Assembly: GCF_005938215.1 (NCBI RefSeq)
Contig: NZ_VCPD01000008.1
Span: forward strand, 1-64,000
Direction: 5' to 3'
From: Ruegeria sediminis
GTDB lineage: Bacteria > Pseudomonadota > Alphaproteobacteria > Rhodobacterales > Rhodobacteraceae
DNA: 64,000 nt
The notes below the pieces were generated by a model. That model made no database searches, had not been told where the DNA came from, and saw only the letters and a program-made list of their open reading frames with translations. The stretch's first letter is position 1. The number at the start of each line of letters is the position of its first letter. The translations under genes were made by a program, and so were the position numbers. This document shows, one piece after another, positions 49,289-57,113 of this stretch.

Positions 49289-50125
49289 TCAGGCGATGGC
49301 TTGATAAGCCTCGTCCCGGATCAGCGACCAGATTTCGTCCGTGAGTTGCCCGAACCGCGGTTCGGAGCGGATGGATTCCCGGCGCGGGCGCGGGATGTCG
49401 ATGTCGATGACCGCGCTGACACGGCCCGGATGGCTGGACATCACCACAACGCGATCGGCAAGAAACACCGCTTCGTCGATGCCGTGTGTGATGAATACCA
49501 CCGTCTTGCGGTCGCCCTCCTCGGCGGCTTCGCCCCAAATGCGCAGCAACTCCACCTGCAGCACCATCCGCGTCTGCGCATCGAGAGCGCCCAGTGGTTC
49601 GTCCATCAACAATACGTCGGGTCCGTTCGCCAACAGCCGCGCCAAGGCCACGCGCTGCTTCATGCCGCCCGACAGTTGGTGTGGAAACTTGGCTTCGGCG
49701 CCCGCCAGCCCGACCATGTTGACGAAGTGGTTCACCCGGTCGTTGCGTTCCGCAGCCGTCAGTCCGGCGCCCGGCGTGCCGTGACGCAGGCCGAAACCAA
49801 CGTTGTCACGCACGCTCTTCCAAGGGAACAGTGCGTAATCTTGAAACATCACCCCGCGCTCGGCGCCAGGACCCCTGACGTGATGGCCGTCCATTTCGAT
49901 GTCGCCGCCGGTGGGCTGGTCGAGACCCGCTATCATGTTCAGAACCGTGGACTTGCCGCAGCCCGAAGGGCCGACAATGCAAAGGAACTCACCCGCCCGG
50001 ACATCAAGGGTGAAATCTGAGACCGCCAGGGTCCTCTGCCCGGTGCGGGGCGCGACATACTCCTTGGACACGTTCCTGAGGCGCAATTTCGGCTGGGCCT
50101 TCGAGGGCATGGTCGCTACGTTCAT
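49289..50125 (-). CDS. ABC transporter ATP-binding protein, SsuB/TauB type
   Basis: 278 residues from ATG 50123-50125; the frame is open upstream but only inside the permease gene. Walker A VGPSGCGKST, Q-loop FQDYALFPW, signature LSGGMKQRVALAR, Walker B VLLMDEPLGALD and switch His in FITHGIDEA are all intact. The protein belongs to the nitrate/sulfonate/taurine importer ATPases. It starts two bases after the stop of the downstream-type permease gene, so the permease, ATPase and binding-protein genes form a compact transport cassette. Confidence 0.88.
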   Translation of the reverse strand: MNVATMPSKAQPKLRLRNVSKEYVAPRTGQRTLAVSDFTLDVRAGEFLCIVGPSGCGKSTVLNMIAGLDQPTGGDIEMDGHHVRGPGAERGVMFQDYALFPWKSVRDNVGFGLRHGTPGAGLTAAERNDRVNHFVNMVGLAGAEAKFPHQLSGGMKQRVALARLLANGPDVLLMDEPLGALDAQTRMVLQVELLRIWGEAAEEGDRKTVVFITHGIDEAVFLADRVVVMSSHPGRVSAVIDIDIPRPRRESIRSEPRFGQLTDEIWSLIRDEAYQAIA

Positions 50126-50127
50126 TT

Positions 50128-50928
50128 TCAGTTCCTCCAAGGCAGCAGGCGGTGTTCGGCAACGCGGAACAGCCGGTCGATCATCAGGGCGATCACTCCG
50201 ACGACGATCATGCAGACCACGATGCCGTTGAGGTCGATAGAGTAGGCGTAGAAGACGAACATCATCTGTCCGATCCCGCCGGAGGTGCCACCGCCGGACT
50301 TGGCGCCAACGGCGAGTTCGGCGGCAATGATCGCGGTCCACGCTACTCCCATCGCCAAGCGCGAGCCCAAAAGAACGCTGGGCACGGCGGCGGGGACAAT
50401 GACGGTCGCAATGGTGCGCAGGCGGTTTACCCCCATCGTCTGCGCGGCCCGGACCAGTTGGCGGTCGACGCGACTGACACCATAGACGGTGTTCACCAGC
50501 AGCGGAAAGAACGCGGCATAGGCGACTATGGTCAGGGCTGCGGGCGTGCCGGTGCCGAACCACAGGATCGCGATCGGCAGGATGGCCATGGGCGCGATCG
50601 GGCGGAAACTTTCGATGATCGGATCAAGGTTCTCGCGAACGGCGCGGCTGGCGCCCATCAGCACTCCGAGGCTCAGCCCGAGGACCAACGCGACGCAAAA
50701 GCCGGCCAGCACCCTACCCAGGCTCTGCAAAGTCGACCAGACGAGGTCGCCGCTTGCCGTCAGTTCGATGAAGGATTGCACGACCTTGGCCGGTGCAGGC
50801 GCAGGCGAGGTTTCAGGCAATGTCATGGCCCAGATCTGCCAGACCACGATCAGCAGTGCCGGAAGCGTGACCGCTTTGACGGCAGGCGGCAGTTGTGCGA
50901 TCCGAGAGGTTTGAGTTGCAGTGGTCAT
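50128..50928 (-). CDS. ABC transporter permease, SsuC/TauC type (second of two)
   Basis: 266 residues from ATG 50926-50928, overlapping the preceding permease stop by ATGA. About six membrane segments (first VKAVTLPALLIVVWQIWAM) and the EAA-like loop RAAQTMGVNRLRTIATVIVPAAVPSVL are visible. The reading frame is open well upstream, but the extra part lies in the other permease gene. The two permeases share the arrangement TMGV-R-(S/R)-x-x-x-x-x-(V/I)-P-A-A-x-PSV and appear to be homologous, so they probably form a heterodimer. Confidence 0.87.
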   Translation of the reverse strand: MTTATQTSRIAQLPPAVKAVTLPALLIVVWQIWAMTLPETSPAPAPAKVVQSFIELTASGDLVWSTLQSLGRVLAGFCVALVLGLSLGVLMGASRAVRENLDPIIESFRPIAPMAILPIAILWFGTGTPAALTIVAYAAFFPLLVNTVYGVSRVDRQLVRAAQTMGVNRLRTIATVIVPAAVPSVLLGSRLAMGVAWTAIIAAELAVGAKSGGGTSGGIGQMMFVFYAYSIDLNGIVVCMIVVGVIALMIDRLFRVAEHRLLPWRN

Positions 50929-51806
50929 TGTCCGATCCCCATTCCTTCGGCCCAGGGCGTAAGCTTGTGCTGCAAGGTCCGCAGACCAAGATCGCAAAGG
51001 TATCCAATGGCGCCGATCATCGCGATGAAGGCGAAGACCTTGGGGCTCATGAGCAACTGCCGATACCATTCGATGGCGAACCCGAGACCGCTGGGCGAGC
51101 CGATGAGTTCGGCAGCAATGATTGCGGCCCAGGCCGAGGCGAACGCGATGCGAAAGCCCACCATGACAGACGGAAGCGCCGCCGGAACCGCGATGTGCAA
51201 AAGTCGCGCGCTGCGGCTGACGCCCATGGTCTCCGCTGCGGACATCAACTTGCGGTCGATGCTTTTCACCCCGTCTATCGTGTTCAGAAGCAGGGGGAAG
51301 AACGCGACGTAGGCCATGATGAAGATTGGCAGCGTACCGCCCACGCCGAAGATGAACAGGCCCAGCGGGATCCAGGCGATACCCGAGATCGGGCGCAAGA
51401 GTTCGACGATCGGGTCGATAAAGGCATTCGCCTCGCGGTTCATCGCCATCAGGAATCCTAGCGGCACCGCGATCAACGTGGAAATCACGAGGCTGATCAC
51501 CAGCCGCGTTGCGCTGATCAGCGCATGGTCGAACAATTCTCCAGTCCGGCCGAGCGCAATAAGCGCCTCGAGCACCTTGAACGGCGACGGCATTTGGATC
51601 GGGCTGGCCACCCACAAAGCAACCAGATACCAGATCCCGATGAATACGCTGAACGCGCGAACAACGATGAACCAGCGTGCTTGCCAGAACCTTCCTTGCG
51701 CCCGTACCGACCCCGGATACCGCGCGCCAGCTTTGCGGTCCACGTCTGACTCTGACGCGACTTCGGCCAGTTCTTTTGCAGTTCTTGTTTCCATGAGGCT
51801 GACCAT
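50925..51806 (-). CDS. ABC transporter permease, SsuC/TauC type (first gene of the operon)
   Basis: 293 residues from ATG 51804-51806, which has a GGGGAAG ribosome binding sequence 7 bases upstream. The upstream in-frame start at 51857 would put one operator repeat inside the coding sequence and is less likely. The protein has an N-terminal charged tail (KELAEVASESDVDRKAGARYPG) and about six membrane segments (first RWFIVVRAFSVFIGIWYLVAL) with the EAA-like loop AETMGVSRSARLLHIAVPAALPSV. It is the promoter-proximal gene of the nine-gene operon that runs down to 43342. Confidence 0.85.
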   Translation of the reverse strand: MVSLMETRTAKELAEVASESDVDRKAGARYPGSVRAQGRFWQARWFIVVRAFSVFIGIWYLVALWVASPIQMPSPFKVLEALIALGRTGELFDHALISATRLVISLVISTLIAVPLGFLMAMNREANAFIDPIVELLRPISGIAWIPLGLFIFGVGGTLPIFIMAYVAFFPLLLNTIDGVKSIDRKLMSAAETMGVSRSARLLHIAVPAALPSVMVGFRIAFASAWAAIIAAELIGSPSGLGFAIEWYRQLLMSPKVFAFIAMIGAIGYLCDLGLRTLQHKLTPWAEGMGIGQ

Positions 51807-51829
51807 CTCGTCACTTCCCCTCTTCCCAC

Positions 51830-51848
51830 TTGTAACTGTAGTTTCCAA
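51830..51848. promoter_or_regulatory. GntR-type operator copy 1 before the ABC transporter operon
   Basis: TTGTAA-N7-TTCCAA, an imperfect copy (one mismatch in the right arm) of the motif at 42484. It lies 24 bases upstream of the first permease start, next to a better copy at 51858. Confidence 0.55.
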
Positions 51849-51857
51849 CTTACTCAC

Positions 51858-51876
51858 TTGTCAATTCTTATTACAA
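51858..51876. promoter_or_regulatory. GntR-type operator copy 2 before the ABC transporter operon
   Basis: TTGTCA-N7-TTACAA, with the same spacing and arms as the sites at 42484 and 53909. Together with the neighbouring imperfect copy, two sites about 28 bases apart (near three helical turns) face the promoter of the operon that begins at 51806. Confidence 0.65.
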
Positions 51877-52000
51877 CTTATAAACGCAGACGTAACCCGT
51901 TCGGAATTCAAGGGGATTCCTGGCGGATATCTGGTTTTCCGCAGAAAGGCGCTCAATGACCGAAACAGGTCACCGAAAACCTGATTCGCGCACACAAACG

Positions 52001-52030
52001 AAAAGAGCCGCCCCCGGCATGGGAGCGGCC
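52001..52030 (-). terminator. Rho-independent terminator after the SDR gene
   Basis: On the minus strand, GCCGC and further inner GGG/CCC pairs form a GC-rich stem (arms at 52007-52014 and 52021-52029), followed by TCTTTT. It lies 25 bases after the stop of the SDR gene, so it ends the two-gene minus operon and separates it from the next promoter near 51880. Confidence 0.75.
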
Positions 52031-52054
52031 TTGATCTACAGAAAGGCTGTGCGC

Positions 52055-52849
52055 TTAGCGTGTTACAGCAGTGAACCCGCCGTCGATATAGATCACCTGC
52101 CCGTTGATATAGGCGCCCGCATCCGACGCCAGAAGAAGCGCCGCACCGGCGATATCCTCCGGCTTTCCCCATCGGCGGCAAGGCGTCCAATCCCGAACGA
52201 AGTCATGGAACTCCTTCACGTTTGCCTGACTGAATTCAGTGATCGTATAGCCCGGCGCCAGCACGTTCACAGTCACACCAGTTCCCGCAAGATCGGCCGC
52301 AGCGGCCTGAGCGAACGAATGCACAGCACCCTTGGCCGCGACATAAGGCACAAGATTGGGGCGCGACACGTGCCCCATGATCGAACCCATATTGATGATC
52401 CGGCCGCCGCCTTGCGCGACCATGATCCGAGCGGCCGCCTGCCCTACCGTGAAATAGGCTGTCAAATCCGTGTCGATCACCTTCTGCCAATCGGAATCCT
52501 CCAGCTCCAGAAATGGCTTGCGCACGATGACCGCCGCATTGTTCACCAGAATGTCCAGTCTTCCGAAAACGGCGGCCGCATCCTCCACGCCCCTCCGGGC
52601 GGCGGCGCGATCGTTGACGTCGAATGTCAGCGCCCGGGCGTCAACACCGGCCTCGCGGAACGCCTCGGCCCGCTCATGCACCGCTTCATTCAAATCGGCA
52701 AGGATCAGTCGCGCGCCCGCCGCGGCGTAGGCCTGCGTGACGCCCGATGCGATCCCCCCGGCCGCACCGGTGACCAACGCCACGCGATCCTTCAGTGAAA
52801 ACAAGCGTCCCGGATCGAGATTCAAGGCCAAGTCGGATTTGTCGAGCAT
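52055..52849 (-). CDS. Short-chain dehydrogenase/reductase
   Basis: 264 residues. The cofactor motif TGAAGGIASG is at about 27-36, the NNAAV segment follows, and the catalytic Ser-Tyr-Lys set includes PYVAAKGAV. The C-terminal INGQVIYIDGGF is typical of classical SDRs such as gluconate 5-dehydrogenase or glucose 1-dehydrogenase-type enzymes. It probably oxidises or reduces a polyol, sugar or sugar-acid intermediate. It is transcribed with the D-2-hydroxyacid dehydrogenase upstream (31-base gap) and has a terminator behind it. Confidence 0.85.
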   Translation of the reverse strand: MLDKSDLALNLDPGRLFSLKDRVALVTGAAGGIASGVTQAYAAAGARLILADLNEAVHERAEAFREAGVDARALTFDVNDRAAARRGVEDAAAVFGRLDILVNNAAVIVRKPFLELEDSDWQKVIDTDLTAYFTVGQAAARIMVAQGGGRIINMGSIMGHVSRPNLVPYVAAKGAVHSFAQAAAADLAGTGVTVNVLAPGYTITEFSQANVKEFHDFVRDWTPCRRWGKPEDIAGAALLLASDAGAYINGQVIYIDGGFTAVTR

Positions 52850-52879
52850 TGGATTCCCCCTGTCTTTACCGCAGTTTGC

Positions 52880-53854
52880 TCACACCAGTCTGTTCGGCAG
52901 ATCCCTGCCCTCCAGATGGAATTTGATGGAATCAAGAAGCATCTCCCCCATACGCACCCGCGTCCCGATGGTGGAACTGCCCTGATGCGGCTGCAGGAAG
53001 ACGTTCGACAGTTCGCGGTATCCAGGATGGATATCCGGTTCGCGGTTGAAAACATCGAGCCCCGCGGCGGCGACATGCCCTGACCTGAGGCCGGCAATCA
53101 AGGCGTCGTCATCGACCAAATCGCCACGGGCGATGTTCACGACGATGGCGCCCTGCGCCAGCTGAGCAATGCGGTCCGCATTCAGAAACCCCTTGGTCGC
53201 CGGCGTCGAAGGCGCCGCCAGCATCAGGAAATCGCTGACTGCCAACAACCCTTCAGCACTGTCATGGTAAGTGGCGCCATCTTCCAAGCCCCGCTCCAAT
53301 CGCGAGCGGTTGTGGTAGTGAACCTCCATGTCGAATGCGGCACGCGCACGGCGTGCAATGGTTCGCCCGATCCGGCCCATGCCCAAAACGCCGAGTCGCG
53401 CTCCGGTCACGTCACGGCCCAGCAATTGAGTAGGCGACCATCCTTTCCAGGTTTGCCCGTATATCATGCGCTCACCCTCTTGCGCGCGGCGGGCGGCGCA
53501 AAGCATCAGCATGATGGCGATCTCGGAAACCGCGTCGCTCAGGATATCCGGGGTGTGGATGACCGCGATTCCGCGATCACGGGCAGCAGGCAAGTCGATA
53601 TGGTCGTGCCCGACTGACAATGTCGCAATCGCCCGGACCGAGGCTGGCAACGCTGCGATGCAGTCCGCATCGATCCGGTCCATCGCCATGACCAGCATCA
53701 CATCCGGCTGCCACTCGTCCGCAACAGCCTGCAGTTCCGCGGGCGTCAGGGTGCGGTCCTCTGGATTTACCCATGCGGCAGCCTCGGCCGCGATCCGCTC
53801 CATCAGTGCGGCCGGTAGGCTTCGCGTCACTACCATACGTGGATGCGTGTCCAT
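52880..53854 (-). CDS. D-isomer-specific 2-hydroxyacid dehydrogenase
   Basis: 324 residues from ATG 53852-53854; an ATG at 53885-53887 would add 11 residues. The catalytic Arg (IVVNIARGDLVDD), Glu and His (FLQPHQGSS) residues and the Rossmann motif GMGRIG are in place. The family covers glyoxylate/hydroxypyruvate reductase, phosphoglycerate dehydrogenase and the (S)-sulfolactate dehydrogenase SlcC. The first gene of the minus-strand pair, it is divergent from the ALDH gene across a 121-base region with a GntR-type operator. Its substrate is probably a short 2-hydroxyacid made in the pathway. Confidence 0.85.
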   Translation of the reverse strand: MDTHPRMVVTRSLPAALMERIAAEAAAWVNPEDRTLTPAELQAVADEWQPDVMLVMAMDRIDADCIAALPASVRAIATLSVGHDHIDLPAARDRGIAVIHTPDILSDAVSEIAIMLMLCAARRAQEGERMIYGQTWKGWSPTQLLGRDVTGARLGVLGMGRIGRTIARRARAAFDMEVHYHNRSRLERGLEDGATYHDSAEGLLAVSDFLMLAAPSTPATKGFLNADRIAQLAQGAIVVNIARGDLVDDDALIAGLRSGHVAAAGLDVFNREPDIHPGYRELSNVFLQPHQGSSTIGTRVRMGEMLLDSIKFHLEGRDLPNRLV

Positions 53855-53908
53855 TCCGCGGCTTCTCTTTCCTGATCCTTGTTGCATCACTAGTTACATA
53901 TTTTTTAC

Positions 53909-53927
53909 TTGTCAACTTTCATTACAA
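53909..53927. promoter_or_regulatory. GntR-type operator in the hydroxyacid dehydrogenase / ALDH divergent promoter
   Basis: TTGTCA-N7-TTACAA, identical in arms and spacing to the site at 51858. It lies 55 bases upstream of the minus-strand start at 53854 and 49 upstream of the plus-strand start at 53976, so one repressor could control both operons. Confidence 0.7.
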
Positions 53928-53975
53928 CTCATAGAAGGAAGCGACCACCATTTCCATTGCAATGGAGCCTTGACC

Positions 53976-55451
53976 ATGGACGCGACCGAGCTGACTCGCC
54001 CAGAGACGCGCTTGACATCCTATCGCAATCTGATCGGCGGGCGATCGGTCGATGCGCAGGACGGTCGGAAACTCGATGTGCTCTGCCCTTCGGACGGCAT
54101 CGCCTTCGGAAGCATTCCCCGCTCTGGCGCGGCGGAAATCGATCTAGCCGTGCGCGCGGCGCGCACGGCCTTTGAGACGGTCTGGTGTCGCTTCACCGCC
54201 ACCGAGCGCGGTCGCCTACTGATGAAGCTGGGAGACGCGATCCTGGCCCATAAGGATGAGTTGGGCGCGCTGGAATCGATGGATACAGGCAAGCCGGCCA
54301 GTCAGGGCCTTGGCGACATTGTCGCCACGGCGCGCTACTTCGAATTCTACGGCTCTGCCGCCGACAAACTGCATGGTGAGACCATCCCGTTTCTGAACGG
54401 ATATACCGTGGCCGTTGTCCGCGACCCCCATGGCGTCACAGGCCATATCGTGCCGTGGAACTATCCCAGCCAGATCTTTGGCCGCTCGGTCGGCGCTTCG
54501 CTGGCCTGCGGCAACACCTGCGTGGTGAAACCTGCCGAGGATGCCGGGCTGACCCTGCTGCGTATCGCAGAACTGGCGCTAGAGGTCGGGATACCCGAAG
54601 GCGTTCTGAACGTTGTTTTTGGACTTGGCGCCGAGGCCGGCGCGGCGCTGACCGCGCATCCCGACGTGGATTTCGTCTCGTTCACCGGCAGTCCCGAGGT
54701 GGGCACGCTGGTTCAAAAAGCGGCCGCTGAAAACCGGATCGGCTGCACGCTGGAGCTTGGCGGCAAGTCACCGCAACTGGTCTTTGCCGACGCGGATCTG
54801 GATGCGGCTTTACCTGTGCTGGTCAAGGCGATTGTGCAGAACGGCGGACAAACCTGTTCCGCCGGAAGCCGGGTCTTGGTGGAACGGCCGATTTTCGACA
54901 AGGTCGCCGAAGCGCTCGCCGAACGCTTCGCCGCCACCACTGCGGGTCCGCATGAACAGGACCGCGACCTTGGCGCGATGGTCACCGCAAGGCAACAGGC
55001 TCGGGTCAAGGCCTTTCTGGCAGAAGCCCGCGCCGCCGGCGTCCCGGTTCTTGCCGAGGGCAAAATCGCGGAAGACGCGCCCTCGGGAGGGTTCTACGTG
55101 AAGCCTACTCTTTTCTGTCCTGTTCCGCGCGAAGCCCGGATCGCCTGCGAAGAGATCTTTGGCCCCGTGCTGGCCGTGATGCCCTTTGAAGACGAGGCCG
55201 ACGGCGTGGCCCTGGCCAATGCCACCGACTACGGTCTCGTTGCTGGCATCTGGACCGAGAACAGCAACCGTTCGATGCGGGTGGCCCGTGCGATGCGTTG
55301 CGGCCAGGTGTTCATCAACGGTTTCGGCGCTGCGGGCGGAATCGAACTGCCGTTTGGTGGCGTGAAAAAGTCCGGCCACGGGCGAGAGAAAGGCTTTGAG
55401 GCGCTGTACGAGTTTTCCGCCTCGAAAACCATCGTCCACCACCACAAATGA
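53976..55451 (+). CDS. NAD(P)-dependent aldehyde dehydrogenase
   Basis: 491 residues from ATG 53976, with GGAG 8 bases upstream. Earlier in-frame starts run through the divergent promoter and are rejected. The general base is in TLELGGKSP and the nucleophile in NGGQTCSAGSRVL. PWNYPS and EEIFGP are also seen. It resembles ALDHs acting on polar aldehydes (betaine aldehyde, lactaldehyde or semialdehydes). It is the first gene of a five-gene plus-strand operon with an SDR, lactonase, enolase-family dehydratase and quinone oxidoreductase, so it probably oxidises an aldehyde product or substrate of that sugar pathway. Confidence 0.87.
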   Translation: MDATELTRPETRLTSYRNLIGGRSVDAQDGRKLDVLCPSDGIAFGSIPRSGAAEIDLAVRAARTAFETVWCRFTATERGRLLMKLGDAILAHKDELGALESMDTGKPASQGLGDIVATARYFEFYGSAADKLHGETIPFLNGYTVAVVRDPHGVTGHIVPWNYPSQIFGRSVGASLACGNTCVVKPAEDAGLTLLRIAELALEVGIPEGVLNVVFGLGAEAGAALTAHPDVDFVSFTGSPEVGTLVQKAAAENRIGCTLELGGKSPQLVFADADLDAALPVLVKAIVQNGGQTCSAGSRVLVERPIFDKVAEALAERFAATTAGPHEQDRDLGAMVTARQQARVKAFLAEARAAGVPVLAEGKIAEDAPSGGFYVKPTLFCPVPREARIACEEIFGPVLAVMPFEDEADGVALANATDYGLVAGIWTENSNRSMRVARAMRCGQVFINGFGAAGGIELPFGGVKKSGHGREKGFEALYEFSASKTIVHHHK

Positions 55452-55464
55452 TCGGAGCCTTATC

Positions 55465-56211
55465 ATGCGCCTGAAAAACAAGACCGCAATCGTCACCGGC
55501 GCCGCGCAAGGTTTCGGATACGGAATCGCGCAACGCTTCGCCGAGGAAGGCGGGCGTGTGGCGATCCTCGATCTGAATGCCGACAAGGCCGACGAAGCGG
55601 CAAAGACCATCGGAAATGGCACACTGGCCTTCGGCTGCGACGTGACCGACGGCAAGTCGCTAAAGGAAGTCACGGGCAAGGTGATAGACGCCTTCGGCAA
55701 GCTCGACATCGTCGTCAACAATGCGGGCACCACCCATCGCAACCAGCCGATGCTGGACGTGACCGAGGAAGAATACGATCGGGTGTTCGCGGTGAACATG
55801 AAATCGATCTACCTGATGAGCCATGCCGTGATCCCACATTTCCGCGAGACAGGCGGCGGCTCGATGATCAACATCGGTTCGACCGCGGGAATACGGCCGC
55901 GCCCGGGTCTGACTTGGTACAATGCGTCGAAGGGGGCTGTAAACCTTCTGACCAAGTCCATGGCCGTCGAACTGGCGCCCGAGGCGATCCGCGTCAACGC
56001 CATCGCCCCCGTCGCCGGTGAGACCCCGCTGCTCGCTCAGTTCATGGGAGAGGACACTCCGGAAAAGCGGGCCGCGTTCCGCGCGACGATCCCGTTGGGG
56101 CGCCTGTCCACTCCGCTCGATATCGCAAATGCCGCGCTCTATCTCTCCTCGGACGAGGCGAGCATGGTAACCGGTGTGGTGCTGGAGGTTGACGGTGGTC
56201 GCTGCATCTGA
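55465..56211 (+). CDS. Short-chain dehydrogenase (sugar 1-dehydrogenase candidate)
   Basis: 248 residues from ATG 55465, 14 bases after the ALDH gene and preceded by CGGAG. Cofactor motif TGAAQGFGYG at 11-20, NNAGT, Ser in NIGSTAGIRPRPG and the YxxxK set in TWYNASKGAV. It ends GVVLEVDGGRC. Classical SDR. Together with the lactonase encoded next it could oxidise a sugar at C1 to a lactone. Its 3' end contains the ribosome binding site and start of the lactonase gene. Confidence 0.86.
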   Translation: MRLKNKTAIVTGAAQGFGYGIAQRFAEEGGRVAILDLNADKADEAAKTIGNGTLAFGCDVTDGKSLKEVTGKVIDAFGKLDIVVNNAGTTHRNQPMLDVTEEEYDRVFAVNMKSIYLMSHAVIPHFRETGGGSMINIGSTAGIRPRPGLTWYNASKGAVNLLTKSMAVELAPEAIRVNAIAPVAGETPLLAQFMGEDTPEKRAAFRATIPLGRLSTPLDIANAALYLSSDEASMVTGVVLEVDGGRCI

Positions 56212-57100
56212 AGCATCGGCAACCAATCGGATGCTGCGCATTGGCGATCAGCGCGACATCTTGGGCGAATGCCCGGTTTGGGACGACCAAAGCGAGACGC
56301 TCTGGTGGGTCGATATCCGCTGTCCCGCAATTCGCCGCTACGACCCGACTACGCTGCGGACCGAAACCTGGGAAATGCCCGAAATGGTCGGAGCCATAGC
56401 GTTGACCACGGGCGACTGCCTTGTCGTGGCCCTCGGCAGCCGAATTGTGTTGTGGAAGGCCGGAGCGACGCGCTTTGACACAATCGCCGAGTTGCCCGCA
56501 ATAATCCCGGACCACCGTTTCAACGACGGTCGGGTGGATCGCCAGGGGCGTTTCTGGGTCGGGACGATGAACAACATCACCCGCGCGCCAGAGGGGACCC
56601 TGTATCGCCTTGACGGCAACCGGTTGACGGCTGTCCGCGACGGAATCTGCATCCCAAACGCCCTGTCATGGAGCCCTGACGGCAACGTCATGTACTTCGC
56701 CGACTCGCTGGAGCACGGCATCGACGCCTATGACATCCACGGCGACAGCGGACGGATCTCCAACCGCCGCCGGTTCGCCGACTGCGCGCCGCCTGCCTTT
56801 CCTGACGGTGCGGCGACAGATACCGAGGGCCACGTCTGGTATGCCGAGTTCAATGGCGGCCGCATCGTGCGCCGCGCACCGGACGGCCGGATCAGCAGTG
56901 CCATCGAAACGCCGGTCGACCGGCCCACGGCCTGCTGTTTCGGAGGACCGGAACTGAAAACGCTCTACGTAACCACGGCGAGCCAGAACATGACAGACAA
57001 GGAAAAGGCAGCCGCGCCCTTGGCCGGGGCATTGCTGGCTTTCGACGTCGGTATCGCCGGCCTGCCAGAACCGCGCATCAGCCTTCCGGTTCAACCCTGA
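56195..57100 (+). CDS. SMP-30/gluconolactonase family lactonase
   Basis: 301 residues from GTG 56195, which has a GGAGG seven bases upstream and overlaps the SDR gene by 17 bases; an ATG at 56231 lacks a good ribosome binding site. The six-bladed propeller features are ILGECPVWDD (catalytic Glu of SMP-30 at the start), IIPDHRFNDGRVDRQGRFWVG and SLEHGIDAYD, all present. It hydrolyses a sugar lactone to the aldonic acid using a divalent metal. Upstream of an enolase-family enzyme, it probably makes the acid that is then dehydrated. Confidence 0.87.
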   Translation: MVAASEASATNRMLRIGDQRDILGECPVWDDQSETLWWVDIRCPAIRRYDPTTLRTETWEMPEMVGAIALTTGDCLVVALGSRIVLWKAGATRFDTIAELPAIIPDHRFNDGRVDRQGRFWVGTMNNITRAPEGTLYRLDGNRLTAVRDGICIPNALSWSPDGNVMYFADSLEHGIDAYDIHGDSGRISNRRRFADCAPPAFPDGAATDTEGHVWYAEFNGGRIVRRAPDGRISSAIETPVDRPTACCFGGPELKTLYVTTASQNMTDKEKAAAPLAGALLAFDVGIAGLPEPRISLPVQP

Positions 57101-57113
57101 AAGGACAGACGCC

